DNA of 64,000 nucleotides from Chitinimonas arctica (GTDB taxonomy: Bacteria; Pseudomonadota; Gammaproteobacteria; Burkholderiales; Chitinimonadaceae). Shown here in pieces: positions 24,418 through 33,685 of the stretch. The stretch covers positions 2,914,001 through 2,978,000 of the forward strand of contig NZ_CP041730.1 in assembly GCF_007431345.1 (NCBI RefSeq), in the 5' to 3' direction. The number at the start of each line of letters is the position of its first letter. The stretch's first letter is position 1. A model generated the notes under the pieces. That model made no database searches and had not been told where the DNA came from. It worked only from the letters and a program-made list of their open reading frames with translations. Position numbers and translations under genes: made by a program.

Positions 24418-25616
24418 AATTTCACCTCAGTCAAACTGGCCATGGCCATGACCACGCCTACCATCACAAAGCCGATTACCAGACCCAGCAGCAAGATGCT
24501 GGCCGGTTCGATCAGCGAAACCACGCGGCGTTGCAATGACTGGTTCTTATCGCCCCAGTACTGCGCAACGTGTTGCAACATGCTTGCCAGCTCGCCGGAC
24601 TGCTCGCCCACCTTTACCATGGAGAGCGAGATCGGTTCCAGCAAGCGTTGGTGTTCGATCGCCTGCGACAGGCGCCGGCCCCGGTTTACCTCGTTACGCA
24701 CGCTTTCCAGCCTGGCGGCTGTTTCCGCCAGCCGGACCGAACCTCCCGCCAGTTCCAGGGCGGCCAGGATGGCCACGCGGCTATGCAGGAGCATGGCCAG
24801 GGCGGTGGTCCAGCGGGCGGTTTCGCCGCTACGTATCCACTCGCCCAGAATGGGCGCGCGGGCGGTAAGTTCCAGCATGCGTACCCGGATGCGCGGATTG
24901 CGCGCGGCCATGACGCCGGCGAACACCGCCGCGGCCAAGGTGACCAAGGTTGCAATGAAATGCGCATTGAAAAACAGGCCGGTGCGCAGCACGACTTCGG
25001 ATATCCACGGCAGGCTGTCGATTCTACCTTTGAGCATGCCGGCGAAGCGGGGCACCACAAAGGAAAAGATAAACAGTACGGCGATGGTGCCGGTGCTGAC
25101 CAGGATCATCGGATAGACCATGGCCTCGCGGGTTTGCGAACGCATCTTGGCATCGAAATCCATCTGTTCGGCCGCGCGGCCGAGGGCCAGTCCCAGATTG
25201 CTGGTCGCCTCGCCCGCCCGCACCATGGCAAAGACGTAGGCTGGCAGGGCCAGTTCGGCCTTTTGCAGCGCGACCGAGAAGCCGTCGCCGGCATGGATGG
25301 CGGTCAGCATGCGCTCCAGCGGCGCGCTCAGCGGGGTGTCGCGGCTGGCATCCTTCAAGGTCGTCAACGCATCGGCCAGGCTGATGCCGGAGTTGGCCAG
25401 GGTGGCCAGCTCGCGAACCAGGATCACCAGGTCGGCATGCCCCACCTTGCCTCGGCGCTGGCTGCCGGCGCCGGCTGTGGTGAGCGGCTGCAGTTCGAAT
25501 ACCACCAGCAGCCGCTCTTCCAGCAGGCGCATGGCATCCGCGCTGGATTGCGCCTGGATGCTGCCGGTTTCCTGACGGCCGTCGGCGCTTGCCGCCTTGA
25601 AAGTAAATTCCGCCAT
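24414..25616 (-). CDS. gspF: Type II secretion inner-membrane platform protein GspF
   Basis: A 400-aa polytopic platform protein that couples the GspE ATPase to pseudopilus assembly. It has two repeated GspF/PilC cytoplasmic domains (about 65-190 and 265-385) and three transmembrane segments (around 168-190, 218-238 and 370-392). Typical motifs are LATLANSGISLADALTTL and KVGEQSGELASML. It begins 91 bp after gspE. Confidence 0.94.
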   Translation of the reverse strand: MAEFTFKAASADGRQETGSIQAQSSADAMRLLEERLLVVFELQPLTTAGAGSQRRGKVGHADLVILVRELATLANSGISLADALTTLKDASRDTPLSAPLERMLTAIHAGDGFSVALQKAELALPAYVFAMVRAGEATSNLGLALGRAAEQMDFDAKMRSQTREAMVYPMILVSTGTIAVLFIFSFVVPRFAGMLKGRIDSLPWISEVVLRTGLFFNAHFIATLVTLAAAVFAGVMAARNPRIRVRMLELTARAPILGEWIRSGETARWTTALAMLLHSRVAILAALELAGGSVRLAETAARLESVRNEVNRGRRLSQAIEHQRLLEPISLSMVKVGEQSGELASMLQHVAQYWGDKNQSLQRRVVSLIEPASILLLGLVIGFVMVGVVMAMASLTEVKL

Positions 25617-25707
25617 GCTGTCTAACGCTTCCTTTGGTCGGGCTGGCCTGGGCCTATAGGGATGGCTTTACAGACACTGGGGCGGTAAGGGAGTTTCGGC
25701 GCTGTCA

Positions 25708-27414
25708 TCAGGCCGACCGGTGGGAAACCGTGGAGCCGGCGACGGCGAATACTTCTTCCAGGCTGGTCAGGCCGCGTACCGCCTTGAGCAGGCCATCTTC
25801 ATGCAGGGCGCGGAATTTGTCGTCCAAGGACCGCAACAGGTCGAAATGCGAGGGCGAGGGTTGGCTGAGTACCGCGCGGACGCGATCAGTAGCGGGTAAT
25901 AACTCATAAATTGCGGTACGTCCTCGATAGCCGCTACCCCCACAGCTGGGGCATCCTACAGGCCTACGGAAGCACCATTGGGCTGGGAGGGTGCCTAGCT
26001 TGGCGAGTGTGGCCTTGGCGTGTTCGGATAGGAGCGCGCTGGGATCGTAGGGTTCGCTGCAACTGGTGCATAGCCGCCGTACCAGGCGTTGGGCGATCAC
26101 ACCGCGGACGGTGGCGCCGACCAGGAACTGTTCAACACCCAGATCGACCAGCCGCAGGAATGCGGTTGCGCTGTCGTTGGTATGCAGGGTGGACAGGACG
26201 CGGTGGCCGGTCAGCGAGGCCTGCACGGCGATACGGGCGGTATCGACGTCGCGGATTTCGCCGATCATGATGGTATCGGGGTCGTGGCGCAAGATGGAGC
26301 GCAAGGCCGCGGTAAAGGTAAAGCCGATTTCGGCATTGACCTGGAACTGGGTGACGCCCTCGATCTTGTACTCGACCGGGTCCTCGACGGTGAGGATGCG
26401 CTCGCGCTCGCGGTCACAGGCCGACAGGGCGGCATAGAGTGTGGTGCTCTTGCCGGAGCCGGTCGGGCCGGTGACCAGGATGATGCCGTCAGGCAGCGAC
26501 ATCCAGTCCTGGAACATCCGTAGATGGTCCGGTTCGAAGCCGAGCCCGTCCAGCGAGAAACGCTTGTTGTGCGAGACCGGCAGCAGCCGCATGACCAGCG
26601 ATTCGCCGAACACCGAGGGGATGACCGAAACGCGGATATCGGTTTCCACACCGGCGGCGCGGTTGGAAAAGCGTCCATCCTGGGTCAGGCGGCGTTCGGA
26701 GATGTCCAGGCCGGACACCAGCTTGATGCGGCTGACCACGGCGTCGAAGCGCTCGCGCGGATAGTGCTCGGTGCCTTGCAGGTGTCCATCGACGCGGTAA
26801 CGGACGGTAAAGCCATATTCGAGCGGCTCGATATGGACATCCGAAGCGGCCTTGTCGTTGGCGCGTGCCAGCATGGCATTGACCAGCTCGACCACGGGCG
26901 CGTCCTCGGCCATGCGGCGCAGGTCCTGGTCGCCTTGCTGGACATCGGCGGCAATGCGGTAGACCTCGGATAGCAGGCGCTCGAAATCGCGCTGTGCGAT
27001 CAGCGCCCAGCCGTAGTGCTGACCCGCCAGGGCGTGCCCGTCCAGGTACTCCAGCAGGCCGGAGTCGAGCGGGTCGCGGCAGACGACCAGCGGGAGGGCG
27101 TCCGTACGCGGCAGTATCAGGAAGGAGAAGCGTTGTGCCAGGGCACGGTTGATACCTTGCGCATTGTGGAAGGTGCGCATACCGCTGACCGCGTCAGGGT
27201 GCTGCAGTACATCGAAGATGGGGTACCCCAGCTGGCTGCTCAGCGCCTCCAGCAGGGTGAATTCGGAGATCAGGCCCAGCCTGATCAGGATGGCGCCCAA
27301 ACGGTCGCCGCCGCTATCGCGCTGCAGGGCTACCGCCCGCTGGACCGCATTGGCATCGAGCGCGCCGCGCGCTATCAGTATCTCGCCAAGGCGTAGGGTG
27401 GGTAGCTCGGACAA
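25708..27414 (-). CDS. gspE: Type II secretion ATPase GspE
   Basis: A 568-aa hexameric secretion ATPase. It has an N-terminal domain that binds GspL, then the Walker A motif VTGPTGSGKSTTLY, an Asp/His box, and the Walker B region MIGEIRDVDTA. The C-terminal zinc-binding segment has CTSC and CPSCGGSGYRGRTAIYELL. The start is TTG 27414 with AGGA about 9 bases upstream, giving LGEILIARGALD early in the protein. A TAAAAT box at 27443-27448 (minus strand) may drive it, because a terminator separates it from the upstream 594-aa gene. Confidence 0.94.
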   Translation of the reverse strand: MSELPTLRLGEILIARGALDANAVQRAVALQRDSGGDRLGAILIRLGLISEFTLLEALSSQLGYPIFDVLQHPDAVSGMRTFHNAQGINRALAQRFSFLILPRTDALPLVVCRDPLDSGLLEYLDGHALAGQHYGWALIAQRDFERLLSEVYRIAADVQQGDQDLRRMAEDAPVVELVNAMLARANDKAASDVHIEPLEYGFTVRYRVDGHLQGTEHYPRERFDAVVSRIKLVSGLDISERRLTQDGRFSNRAAGVETDIRVSVIPSVFGESLVMRLLPVSHNKRFSLDGLGFEPDHLRMFQDWMSLPDGIILVTGPTGSGKSTTLYAALSACDRERERILTVEDPVEYKIEGVTQFQVNAEIGFTFTAALRSILRHDPDTIMIGEIRDVDTARIAVQASLTGHRVLSTLHTNDSATAFLRLVDLGVEQFLVGATVRGVIAQRLVRRLCTSCSEPYDPSALLSEHAKATLAKLGTLPAQWCFRRPVGCPSCGGSGYRGRTAIYELLPATDRVRAVLSQPSPSHFDLLRSLDDKFRALHEDGLLKAVRGLTSLEEVFAVAGSTVSHRSA

Positions 27415-27486
27415 GGTTGGCTTCCTAGGAAAACGAGCCGCGATTTTAGCATTGACCGGCGTAAGCGCCGAGCAGATCGCGGACGT

Positions 27487-27517
27487 AAAAAAACCGGGGA
27501 GCGAACTCCCCGGTTTT
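27487..27517 (-). terminator. Strong terminator after the 594-aa secreted protein gene
   Basis: A 12-bp perfect stem (aaaaccggggag at 27490-27501 with ctccccggtttt at 27506-27517) has a four-base loop. On the minus strand it is followed by a run of seven T. It lies between the 594-aa gene and gspE and should insulate gspE from the highly promoted gene. Confidence 0.93.
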
Positions 27518-27569
27518 ACAGCTTGAATCTTGCCTTGCGGCGAAGACTCGACGCTAAAGTACCTGTGGC

Positions 27570-29354
27570 TTAGTTGCCGCCGTTCAGGCCCTTCTGTGCG
27601 TCTTGCTCTTGGTACTGACCTTCGTTTGCCGGAGCGCGGTCGGTCGAACCGGTGAAGTCAACGCCTTGGCTGCTCGAAGCTTCGATGAAGTTCTTCGAAT
27701 CCGGGTTGTACAGGTAGTTTTGTACGCGCAGGGTATCGCCGTCTTCCGTGGTCAGACGCAGACGCGGAGCGGAACCAGCGGTACCGACAGCGGTGGTTGC
27801 GTTCAGAGCAGCGGTAGCGTGGGCAGGTGCGTTGGTCAGCAGCGTGTCCACTTCAGCCGGGGTCATGTTCAGCACGGCGCGAGGAGCCAGAGTGGCAACC
27901 TTGCCCCACTTGCCGTACATGCCGTCAGCGTGGATGTACTGGCCGAATACGGTGGCAGTACGGGTTTCGCTGGTGTTGATCAGACGAACAATGCTCATCC
28001 AGCCATCGGTACGGGTGCTGTTTGCGTAGTTACGGACATCGATCTTGATCGAGCCGGACAGAGCGTACAACGGACCCTTACAGAAGTTGTTCTGTTCGTT
28101 CAGATCGGTACCTGCAGCGGCCTTGACAACGGTAGCTGCATCAACAGCGAAGTTGCTGCCTGGGATCAGAGCGGTGCCGGACACGCCGTAGCAAACGTGG
28201 ACTGGGCCAGCGCCGGTGACGCCGAATGCAGCGTTCACGCCAGCGGTAGGAACGGTCAGGGTGATCGGACCAGCTGCGTTGCCTGCAGTGATGGCCACGG
28301 CCGAACCAGCAACCGGAGCGGCACACAGAGCATCGGTAGCCAGGAACAGCGAACCACCAACCGACAGACCTTGCGAAGCGGAAACCTTGACGGTCACGCG
28401 CTCAACTTCCACATCACCGGCAACGGTCACAGCGGAGCCCGTACCGTGGATAGCGGTAGCGATACCCTTCAGACCGGCAGGAGCGGAGGCGTCGGCCAGG
28501 ATGTACGGATCCAACAGGTTGGAGTCGTAACCACTGGCGTTTTGTACCAGCGAAACGTTACCCAGGTTAGCCAGGGTGGTGCTGATGAACGAAGTACCAG
28601 TGGTGCCGGCGAACAGGGTGTTGCCGCTGGCAACGTTCAGCTTGGCGTTACCGGACGACTTGGTCACCTTGACCAGGATGTTGGTCGGGAAGGTGATCAG
28701 GGTCGTGGCGTTGGTCGAGCCGGAACGGTTGTGTTCGTCAGGCGTAGCGGTCGTGTCGCTGGCCAGCGAGGCTGGAGCGGACAGGGCCACATAGTGCTTG
28801 AACGAGATCGGCAGGGTCTTCACCTGCACGTCACACTCTTCGATAGCCTTAACGACGGTGAACAGACCCTTGATGGTCGGGTTGTTAGCCGGAACGGTGG
28901 AGCTCGAGATCGAGATGATCGGTTGCTTGATCAGGCCAGCAGCCAGACCGGAACCATCGCTGTGCACGGTGATGGTTGCGTACAGCACATTCGGGCTGCC
29001 AGCGTCGATAGCCAGGGTATCTACAGTGTAGAGACCGTGAGTAAGGCCTTGAGCAACGGAAGTACCGGTTTGGCCGTCAGCAACGACGATGCTGGCTGCA
29101 ACACCGGCGGTGTTCCAGGTAGCGCCTGCAGGCAGGGCGAACTGGATCTGGAACGTTTGGTTTTGCAGGCGTGCATCGACGTCGCCCGAGAAACGGTAGG
29201 CTACGGTAGGCGAGGTCACGGCTTGTGTATCGGTCGTGATAACTTCACGAGCGATCGACACGGACGACGACTGGATTTGGCCGGCGTAGCTACCCGTGGC
29301 GGCGAGGCCTACCAGGGCGCCCATGACGAGGCGGGAGATCAGCTTTTGGTTCAT
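27570..29354 (-). CDS. 594-aa exported protein embedded in the T2SS locus (candidate major surface/secreted protein)
   Basis: The protein has a Sec signal peptide (MNQKLISRLVMGALVGLAATGSYA, cleavage before GQ). The mature part is long, Ala/Thr/Gly/Val-rich and low in charge, with four Cys, resembling beta-rich surface or S-layer-type proteins. The last 170 residues (FCKGPLYALSGSIKIDVRNY onward) look like a distinct domain ending QGVDFTGS. Codon choice includes many CGT, GGT and GTT, as in highly expressed genes. A GAGGA ribosome site, a promoter with correct spacing and a strong terminator make it an independent unit between gspD and gspE. I infer a T2SS substrate or surface-layer protein; no named family was recognised. 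Confidence 0.7.
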   Translation of the reverse strand: MNQKLISRLVMGALVGLAATGSYAGQIQSSSVSIAREVITTDTQAVTSPTVAYRFSGDVDARLQNQTFQIQFALPAGATWNTAGVAASIVVADGQTGTSVAQGLTHGLYTVDTLAIDAGSPNVLYATITVHSDGSGLAAGLIKQPIISISSSTVPANNPTIKGLFTVVKAIEECDVQVKTLPISFKHYVALSAPASLASDTTATPDEHNRSGSTNATTLITFPTNILVKVTKSSGNAKLNVASGNTLFAGTTGTSFISTTLANLGNVSLVQNASGYDSNLLDPYILADASAPAGLKGIATAIHGTGSAVTVAGDVEVERVTVKVSASQGLSVGGSLFLATDALCAAPVAGSAVAITAGNAAGPITLTVPTAGVNAAFGVTGAGPVHVCYGVSGTALIPGSNFAVDAATVVKAAAGTDLNEQNNFCKGPLYALSGSIKIDVRNYANSTRTDGWMSIVRLINTSETRTATVFGQYIHADGMYGKWGKVATLAPRAVLNMTPAEVDTLLTNAPAHATAALNATTAVGTAGSAPRLRLTTEDGDTLRVQNYLYNPDSKNFIEASSSQGVDFTGSTDRAPANEGQYQEQDAQKGLNGGN

Positions 29355-29447
29355 GTTTGGATAGTCCTCAAACGTAAGATAGCTTTGGAATGCATGCCAA
29401 CCCGAGTAATCATGTTGCGCATGTCGCCTAAATTTTTCGGCGGTGCA

Positions 29448-29476
29448 ATCATAACTGTCCGTGTTTGCGCATGCAA
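29448..29476 (-). promoter_or_regulatory. Sigma-70-like promoter of the 594-aa protein gene
   Basis: Minus strand: -35 TTGCAT at 29476-29471 and -10 TATGAT at 29453-29448 with an exact 17-bp spacer. Predicted start near 29441 gives an approximately 87-nt leader ending in a TGAGGA ribosome site before ATG 29354. Confidence 0.6.
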
Positions 29477-29801
29477 CTTGTTTGCCGGGCGATGCCGCAC
29501 AAGGTAGGGCTTGTAAAGCTTAGCACGCCGTCAGCCAAAATGCGGCGGCACACATTGCGTGAGTACGATTGCTTGTTCGCAACTGAAACCGCCGCAAGGC
29601 TTGACCCTGTGCCCGACTATGACAGAGCCGCTGTTCGCGAGCTTAAACCATTCATTCAATCCGTGCCAACCCGGGGAAATGCGCAGTGCCAGTATTGGCG
29701 CGGCCTGGCAATGCACGGGATGGCCTTTCGCGAGTAAATGGTTTATGCCGGTTTATACCAACCCCGGCTGCCCTACCTTCTGATAAAACAACGGTTTATG
29801 T

Positions 29802-29831
29802 AAAAAATCCCCGGGATTACCGATGCGGGGG
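29802..29831 (-). terminator. Probable terminator after gspD
   Basis: On the minus strand ccccg (29830-29826) pairs with cgggg (29813-29809) and is followed by ATTTTTT. It is a short stem but has a good U-tract, placed 75 bp after the gspD stop. Confidence 0.6.
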
Positions 29832-29905
29832 GTAATTATTATTGTGAAGAATCGCTATTGCCGGCGGCCGGTTAATTGTTGTGGTGAAGCAACGCCGGCC
29901 ATCGC

Positions 29906-32320
29906 TCAGGGTTTACGGCTTCTTTGCAATGCTTCGAACAATTCCTTGTTTAAGGCTTCATCGCTTACTACCCGGCCTTTTGGATTTTTGTCAGCGGCCG
30001 CGGGTGCGGTTTTGGCTGGCGGCGAAACAAGGGGCTTTTCCCCTTTGTAGGGGTTTTCCGACGGCTTGGCAGTTTCGCCTGGCGATGCGGAAATAGGCTC
30101 CGATTTCGCTTCCGCCGCCACCTGGGCCTCGCTTTTCGGCTGGTAAGGACGTGATTGGTAGCCGCGCACTGCGTTTGGCGGTGGGGTGTCGGCCGGTAAT
30201 AATGCCTGGCCGGTCGCTTTTTCGTTTCCAGCCTTCGGCGGCATCGCGACGGCGTCGTTCAGCAGCGGCTTGGTCCAGGGGAAGTTCTTGCGGAAGGCGT
30301 CGCTCACGGCCTGGACGTCGAAGTCGTCTTCGATGGCATAGGCGGTGATCAGGATAACCAGCTCGGTACGATCATTATTAATATTAGTGGAGCCGAACAG
30401 CAGCGGTCCGACGACGGGGATGTCCTTGACGTAGGGGAGTCCGGCGTTGTTGTCGCTGCGGTCGTCGCGCATCAGGCCGCCCAGCACGATGGTATTGCCG
30501 TCGGTGACGGTCAGCTTGGTGGTGAGCTTGCGGCTGCTGATCACCGGGTTCTTGTTGGTGCCGGTGTTGTTGGATGCGGCCGAGCTGACCTCCTGGTCGA
30601 TATCCAGATCGATGCGCCCACCGGCATGCACCACCGGGCGCACCTTCAGGATCACGCCCACGCTGCGGTACTGGACGGTTTCCAGCAAGCCGCCAGTGGT
30701 ATTGGTGCTCTGCTGGCTGGTGGTGACGGGCACCTCCTGGCCGACATTGATGGTGGCGTCTTCGCCGCTGCGGGTCAGCAAGGAAGGGTTGGCCAGCACG
30801 CGGGTCTTGTTGGTGGAGGCCAGGGCATTCAGCAGCACACGCGGCGTGAGGCCCGAGCTGAGCTTGAGCACCGTGGTCGCGCCTTCCTTCAAGGTGCCGG
30901 CGAGGATATTGGTCTTGCCGAGGGTGCCGGTCAGGCCGCCGATCTTCAGGTTTTGCAGCAGCCACTCGAAGCCGAAGTCCTCTTTCTCGGTCAGCCGCAC
31001 TTCCGCTACCGACACCGATACCAGGGCATTCTTGGCAGGCCGGTCCAGCTCTTTCAGCAGGCTGATCCACTGCTGGTATTCGGCCGACGAGGCTTGCACG
31101 ATGATGCTGTTGGTGGCCTTGTCCACCACGACCCGCGAAGGGCCGCGACCGGTCGCATTGCCGGTGGCGCCGGCGGCCGCCGGCGCGGCTTGCACGCTAC
31201 CGCCGCCCAGCACCTGGGACAGGGTCGCGGCGATATCGGTCGCATCGGCATTGCGCACCGGATAGATAAAGTAGTTGCTGTTGCGCGCCTGGGTGGGCTG
31301 GTCCAGTTCCTCGGCCCATTTCATGGTGTGGTCGAGCAGGGCCTGGTTGTTGGCGAAGACAATGATGGAATTGATCGGCCCGACCGGGATCATGACCAAG
31401 GGCGCCGGCGAGGTAGGCTGCGTGCCGTTGAAGTAGCCTTCCGTGGTCAGGATGTCCGACAGCCGCTTGGACAATTCTTCGGCCGACCAGTAGGTCGGCA
31501 CGATGCGGGCGCCCAGCCGGCCGCGCATCAGGGGCTGGTCCAGCACGGACAATGCCTGCAGGGCGGCGCTGACATTCTGTGGCGCGCCGCTCAGCATGAT
31601 GGCGTTGCGGGCGTTGTCTTCCTGGGCGGTGATCTTGCTGCCGAAGGCGGTGCGTAGCCAGTTGACCGCGCCGACCGTATTGGTGTGCTCCAGCTCCACC
31701 AGGTAGAACAGCGGGCGCAGGCTTTCCGGTACTTCCGGCAGGGCGCGGCCGCGGCGGATTTCCGGCAGGGAGCCGGAATCGTTGTTTTCCGGTACGAAGC
31801 GGGTCAGGCCCGGCAGTTCCTGTACGGTAATGCCATAGGAGCGCAGCACGGTCTTGGCCGCTTCGTAGAGCTGGCTGGGGGTCTGCGACTTGCCGGTACG
31901 CATGCTGACCAGGTCCTGGCGCGTCTGTACCTGCGGGTCGATGGCGATGGTTTTTTTCAGGATGACGCCGAACACCGAATCGATGAACTGTGGCAGGGCG
32001 ATATTATTGAATACGACCGAGGCTTCCTTGCCCGGCTCGTCAACGATCTTGGCCGGCGCAGGCGTGGCTGCTTGAGCGCCGGTCTTGAACGGCGGAATGG
32101 CGGGCGTCTCGAAGAAGCGATTGGCGGGCGCATCCGCGGCCTTGGTTTGTTCGATCTCGTTGACGGAGCGGTCCTGCGTGGCCGGCTTGGGGGAGGCGCC
32201 CGACAGCCAGGGTTGGCTGGCGCAGCCGGCCAGCAGGCTGGCCGTCAGTAGCAGGGGCAGCGGCTTGAGTGCAGCGAGGGTGGGAGCGGAAGAGCGGGGG
32301 CGGATGGGCTTGGCGGACAT
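29906..32320 (-). CDS. gspD: Type II secretion outer-membrane secretin GspD, predicted lipoprotein
   Basis: An 804-aa secretin forming the outer-membrane gate. N-domains are visible as VVFNNIALPQFIDSVFGVIL and several NIIV/NSIIV repeats. The secretin core contains VPVTTS, VGVILKVRP and VLGGLMRDD, ending with DRTELVILITAYAIEDD. Unlike typical GspD it has a lipobox, LLTASLLAGC with Cys33, and no Asp at +2, predicting outer-membrane lipidation (a liposecretin). A Pro/Lys/Ala-rich tail of about 130 residues follows the secretin domain. ATG 32320 is preferred over an in-frame TTG at 32368. Confidence 0.93.
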   Translation of the reverse strand: MSAKPIRPRSSAPTLAALKPLPLLLTASLLAGCASQPWLSGASPKPATQDRSVNEIEQTKAADAPANRFFETPAIPPFKTGAQAATPAPAKIVDEPGKEASVVFNNIALPQFIDSVFGVILKKTIAIDPQVQTRQDLVSMRTGKSQTPSQLYEAAKTVLRSYGITVQELPGLTRFVPENNDSGSLPEIRRGRALPEVPESLRPLFYLVELEHTNTVGAVNWLRTAFGSKITAQEDNARNAIMLSGAPQNVSAALQALSVLDQPLMRGRLGARIVPTYWSAEELSKRLSDILTTEGYFNGTQPTSPAPLVMIPVGPINSIIVFANNQALLDHTMKWAEELDQPTQARNSNYFIYPVRNADATDIAATLSQVLGGGSVQAAPAAAGATGNATGRGPSRVVVDKATNSIIVQASSAEYQQWISLLKELDRPAKNALVSVSVAEVRLTEKEDFGFEWLLQNLKIGGLTGTLGKTNILAGTLKEGATTVLKLSSGLTPRVLLNALASTNKTRVLANPSLLTRSGEDATINVGQEVPVTTSQQSTNTTGGLLETVQYRSVGVILKVRPVVHAGGRIDLDIDQEVSSAASNNTGTNKNPVISSRKLTTKLTVTDGNTIVLGGLMRDDRSDNNAGLPYVKDIPVVGPLLFGSTNINNDRTELVILITAYAIEDDFDVQAVSDAFRKNFPWTKPLLNDAVAMPPKAGNEKATGQALLPADTPPPNAVRGYQSRPYQPKSEAQVAAEAKSEPISASPGETAKPSENPYKGEKPLVSPPAKTAPAAADKNPKGRVVSDEALNKELFEALQRSRKP

Positions 32321-32394
32321 AGGTATGACAGTTCTCAAGTGGGTGCGGGCAGCGGGCGAGGTCCGCAAGGACTTGCGGCTAGGGCGTCGCGTGC

Positions 32395-32835
32395 CTATTC
32401 CAGCGCATGGGTAGTGCTGGATTTTTCGCCGGCGCGGCGCACAACGATCTCAGCACTGCTGATTTTGAGTAGCTGACTGCCGTCCGGCAGGGCATCCCCG
32501 ACATGAAACGATTTGATCTCGCCGCGGGGCGAGGCCAGTACCACGAAATTGCCTTTGCGCTCCTTGACGATGGCGATACGGGACCAGACTTCCGCCTGGG
32601 ACTTGGCGCCGCCGGCAACCGGCTCGACGCGCTTGCTGCCCCAGATATCGCTCTTGGCCAAAGTGTTCAGCGCCGGTTTGGTATCGAGGCTGTCAGGCAG
32701 ATCCAGTTCGGCCATGCGCCTGGCGGGCGCAACGATAGTGCTGCGGTCGGGCGGGCTATAGTTGAACCAAGTCAATAAGCCCGTGCTTAACCAGGCCAGC
32801 GCGGCCAGTAGGCCGATTCTGAAAAATCCTACCAT
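32395..32835 (-). CDS. gspC: GspC-like type II secretion protein (HR domain, no PDZ)
   Basis: A 146-aa protein with one N-terminal membrane helix (about residues 5-25) and a periplasmic homology-region-like domain (WSRIAIVKERKGNFVVLASP, then IKSFHVGDALPDGSQLLKI). This matches short PulC/GspC proteins that link the inner-membrane platform to the N0 domain of GspD. It lacks the PDZ or coiled-coil tail of classical GspC. It lies 74 bp upstream of gspD and overlaps the gspM-like gene by 7 bp. A PilP-like protein is the alternative. Confidence 0.72.
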   Translation of the reverse strand: MVGFFRIGLLAALAWLSTGLLTWFNYSPPDRSTIVAPARRMAELDLPDSLDTKPALNTLAKSDIWGSKRVEPVAGGAKSQAEVWSRIAIVKERKGNFVVLASPRGEIKSFHVGDALPDGSQLLKISSAEIVVRRAGEKSSTTHALE

Positions 32836-33623
32836 TTCACTTCCACCACTTTTTTCGGCGCTTCGGGGTTGGCTTCGCTTGCGACGGGGGCTGCCGTCTC
32901 GATCTTGGCTGCAGCCGGCGTATCCGTGGCGGACGTCGTTGCGGCGCCGGATAGCTTGGCCAGCGTCAAGACGGAAAGTTCAACGCGGCGGTCGGCCGCA
33001 TTGACCGTGAGTTGTTCGATCAGGGTCTGCTTGTCGGCGCCTTCCAGCGCGGCCAGCGCCTTGCCCAGGGTGGCCGGGTCGAACGGGAAGCGGATGGCCG
33101 TGCGCAGTTCGATCAGGTCGCAGCGGTCGCCGCGGCACGATTGACTGGCGGACGTGTCGCCCCCGCCGGCTTGTTCGCCGCCCTGGTCCAGGAAGCGGAA
33201 TACCGGCTGCGAGACGGTCGCGCCGCTTACGCCGGCTTCGCGCAGGCTGCTGTTCAGCCACTCGCCCAGTTCCGCCTGGGCAATCACCGGGGTGGACGAG
33301 TGCCAGAAGGCTTTGTCGATATGCTCGCGGACGGCGTTGAGACGGCCTTGCCGCGCCGACTGCTGCATGGGGCTACCCAATTGCTTGCGCATGCCGGACG
33401 TTTCGGCCAGCAGCGTTTCCAGCTTGCGCACCGCGGCGGTCTTGCGGTCGGCAAGATTGAGCAATCCCATGACGATGGCGACCAGGGCGATGGCGGCCAG
33501 GCCGGCTTGCAGGCGGGGATTGGCCTGGACTTCCTGGCGCAGCTGCTGGAGGGCGGCAGCCAGGCGAGAGGGTGGCGGGCTGTGAGGGGGCGAAGCCGGC
33601 TTCTCACTGGTTGCGGAGATCAA
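32829..33623 (-). CDS. gspM: GspM-like type II secretion protein
   Basis: A 264-aa protein with a cytoplasmic N-terminus, one transmembrane helix (about residues 42-60, LAAIALVAIVMGLLNLA), a short coiled coil and a periplasmic domain. The topology and position next to a GspL-like and a GspC-like gene fit GspM, which supports GspL and GspE. A pair of Cys (QSCRGDRCDL) sits in the periplasmic part. The start is TTG with an AGGA-type site upstream. Similarity to GspM is structural rather than by strong motifs. Confidence 0.65.
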   Translation of the reverse strand: MISATSEKPASPPHSPPPSRLAAALQQLRQEVQANPRLQAGLAAIALVAIVMGLLNLADRKTAAVRKLETLLAETSGMRKQLGSPMQQSARQGRLNAVREHIDKAFWHSSTPVIAQAELGEWLNSSLREAGVSGATVSQPVFRFLDQGGEQAGGGDTSASQSCRGDRCDLIELRTAIRFPFDPATLGKALAALEGADKQTLIEQLTVNAADRRVELSVLTLAKLSGAATTSATDTPAAAKIETAAPVASEANPEAPKKVVEVKW

Positions 33624-33685
33624 AGTCCTGTTTCCTTACGATATGCCATGACACGATTGACGATGCGCGGGCCGGGCGGGCGTGG

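Larger units (their letters stand above)
29355..29905. other. 551-bp regulatory gap between gspD and the 594-aa gene
   Basis: The gap holds the gspD terminator (29802-29831) and the promoter and roughly 87-nt leader of the 594-aa gene near its other end. The middle (29480-29800) has only short open frames without ribosome sites or family resemblance; I see no gene there. Confidence 0.6.

Noticed and set aside
27603..29507. A 634-codon plus-strand frame opposite the 594-aa secreted protein
   Set aside because: The opposite strand has a signal peptide, ribosome site, promoter and terminator; the plus-strand product is a Gly/Arg/Ser-rich shadow.
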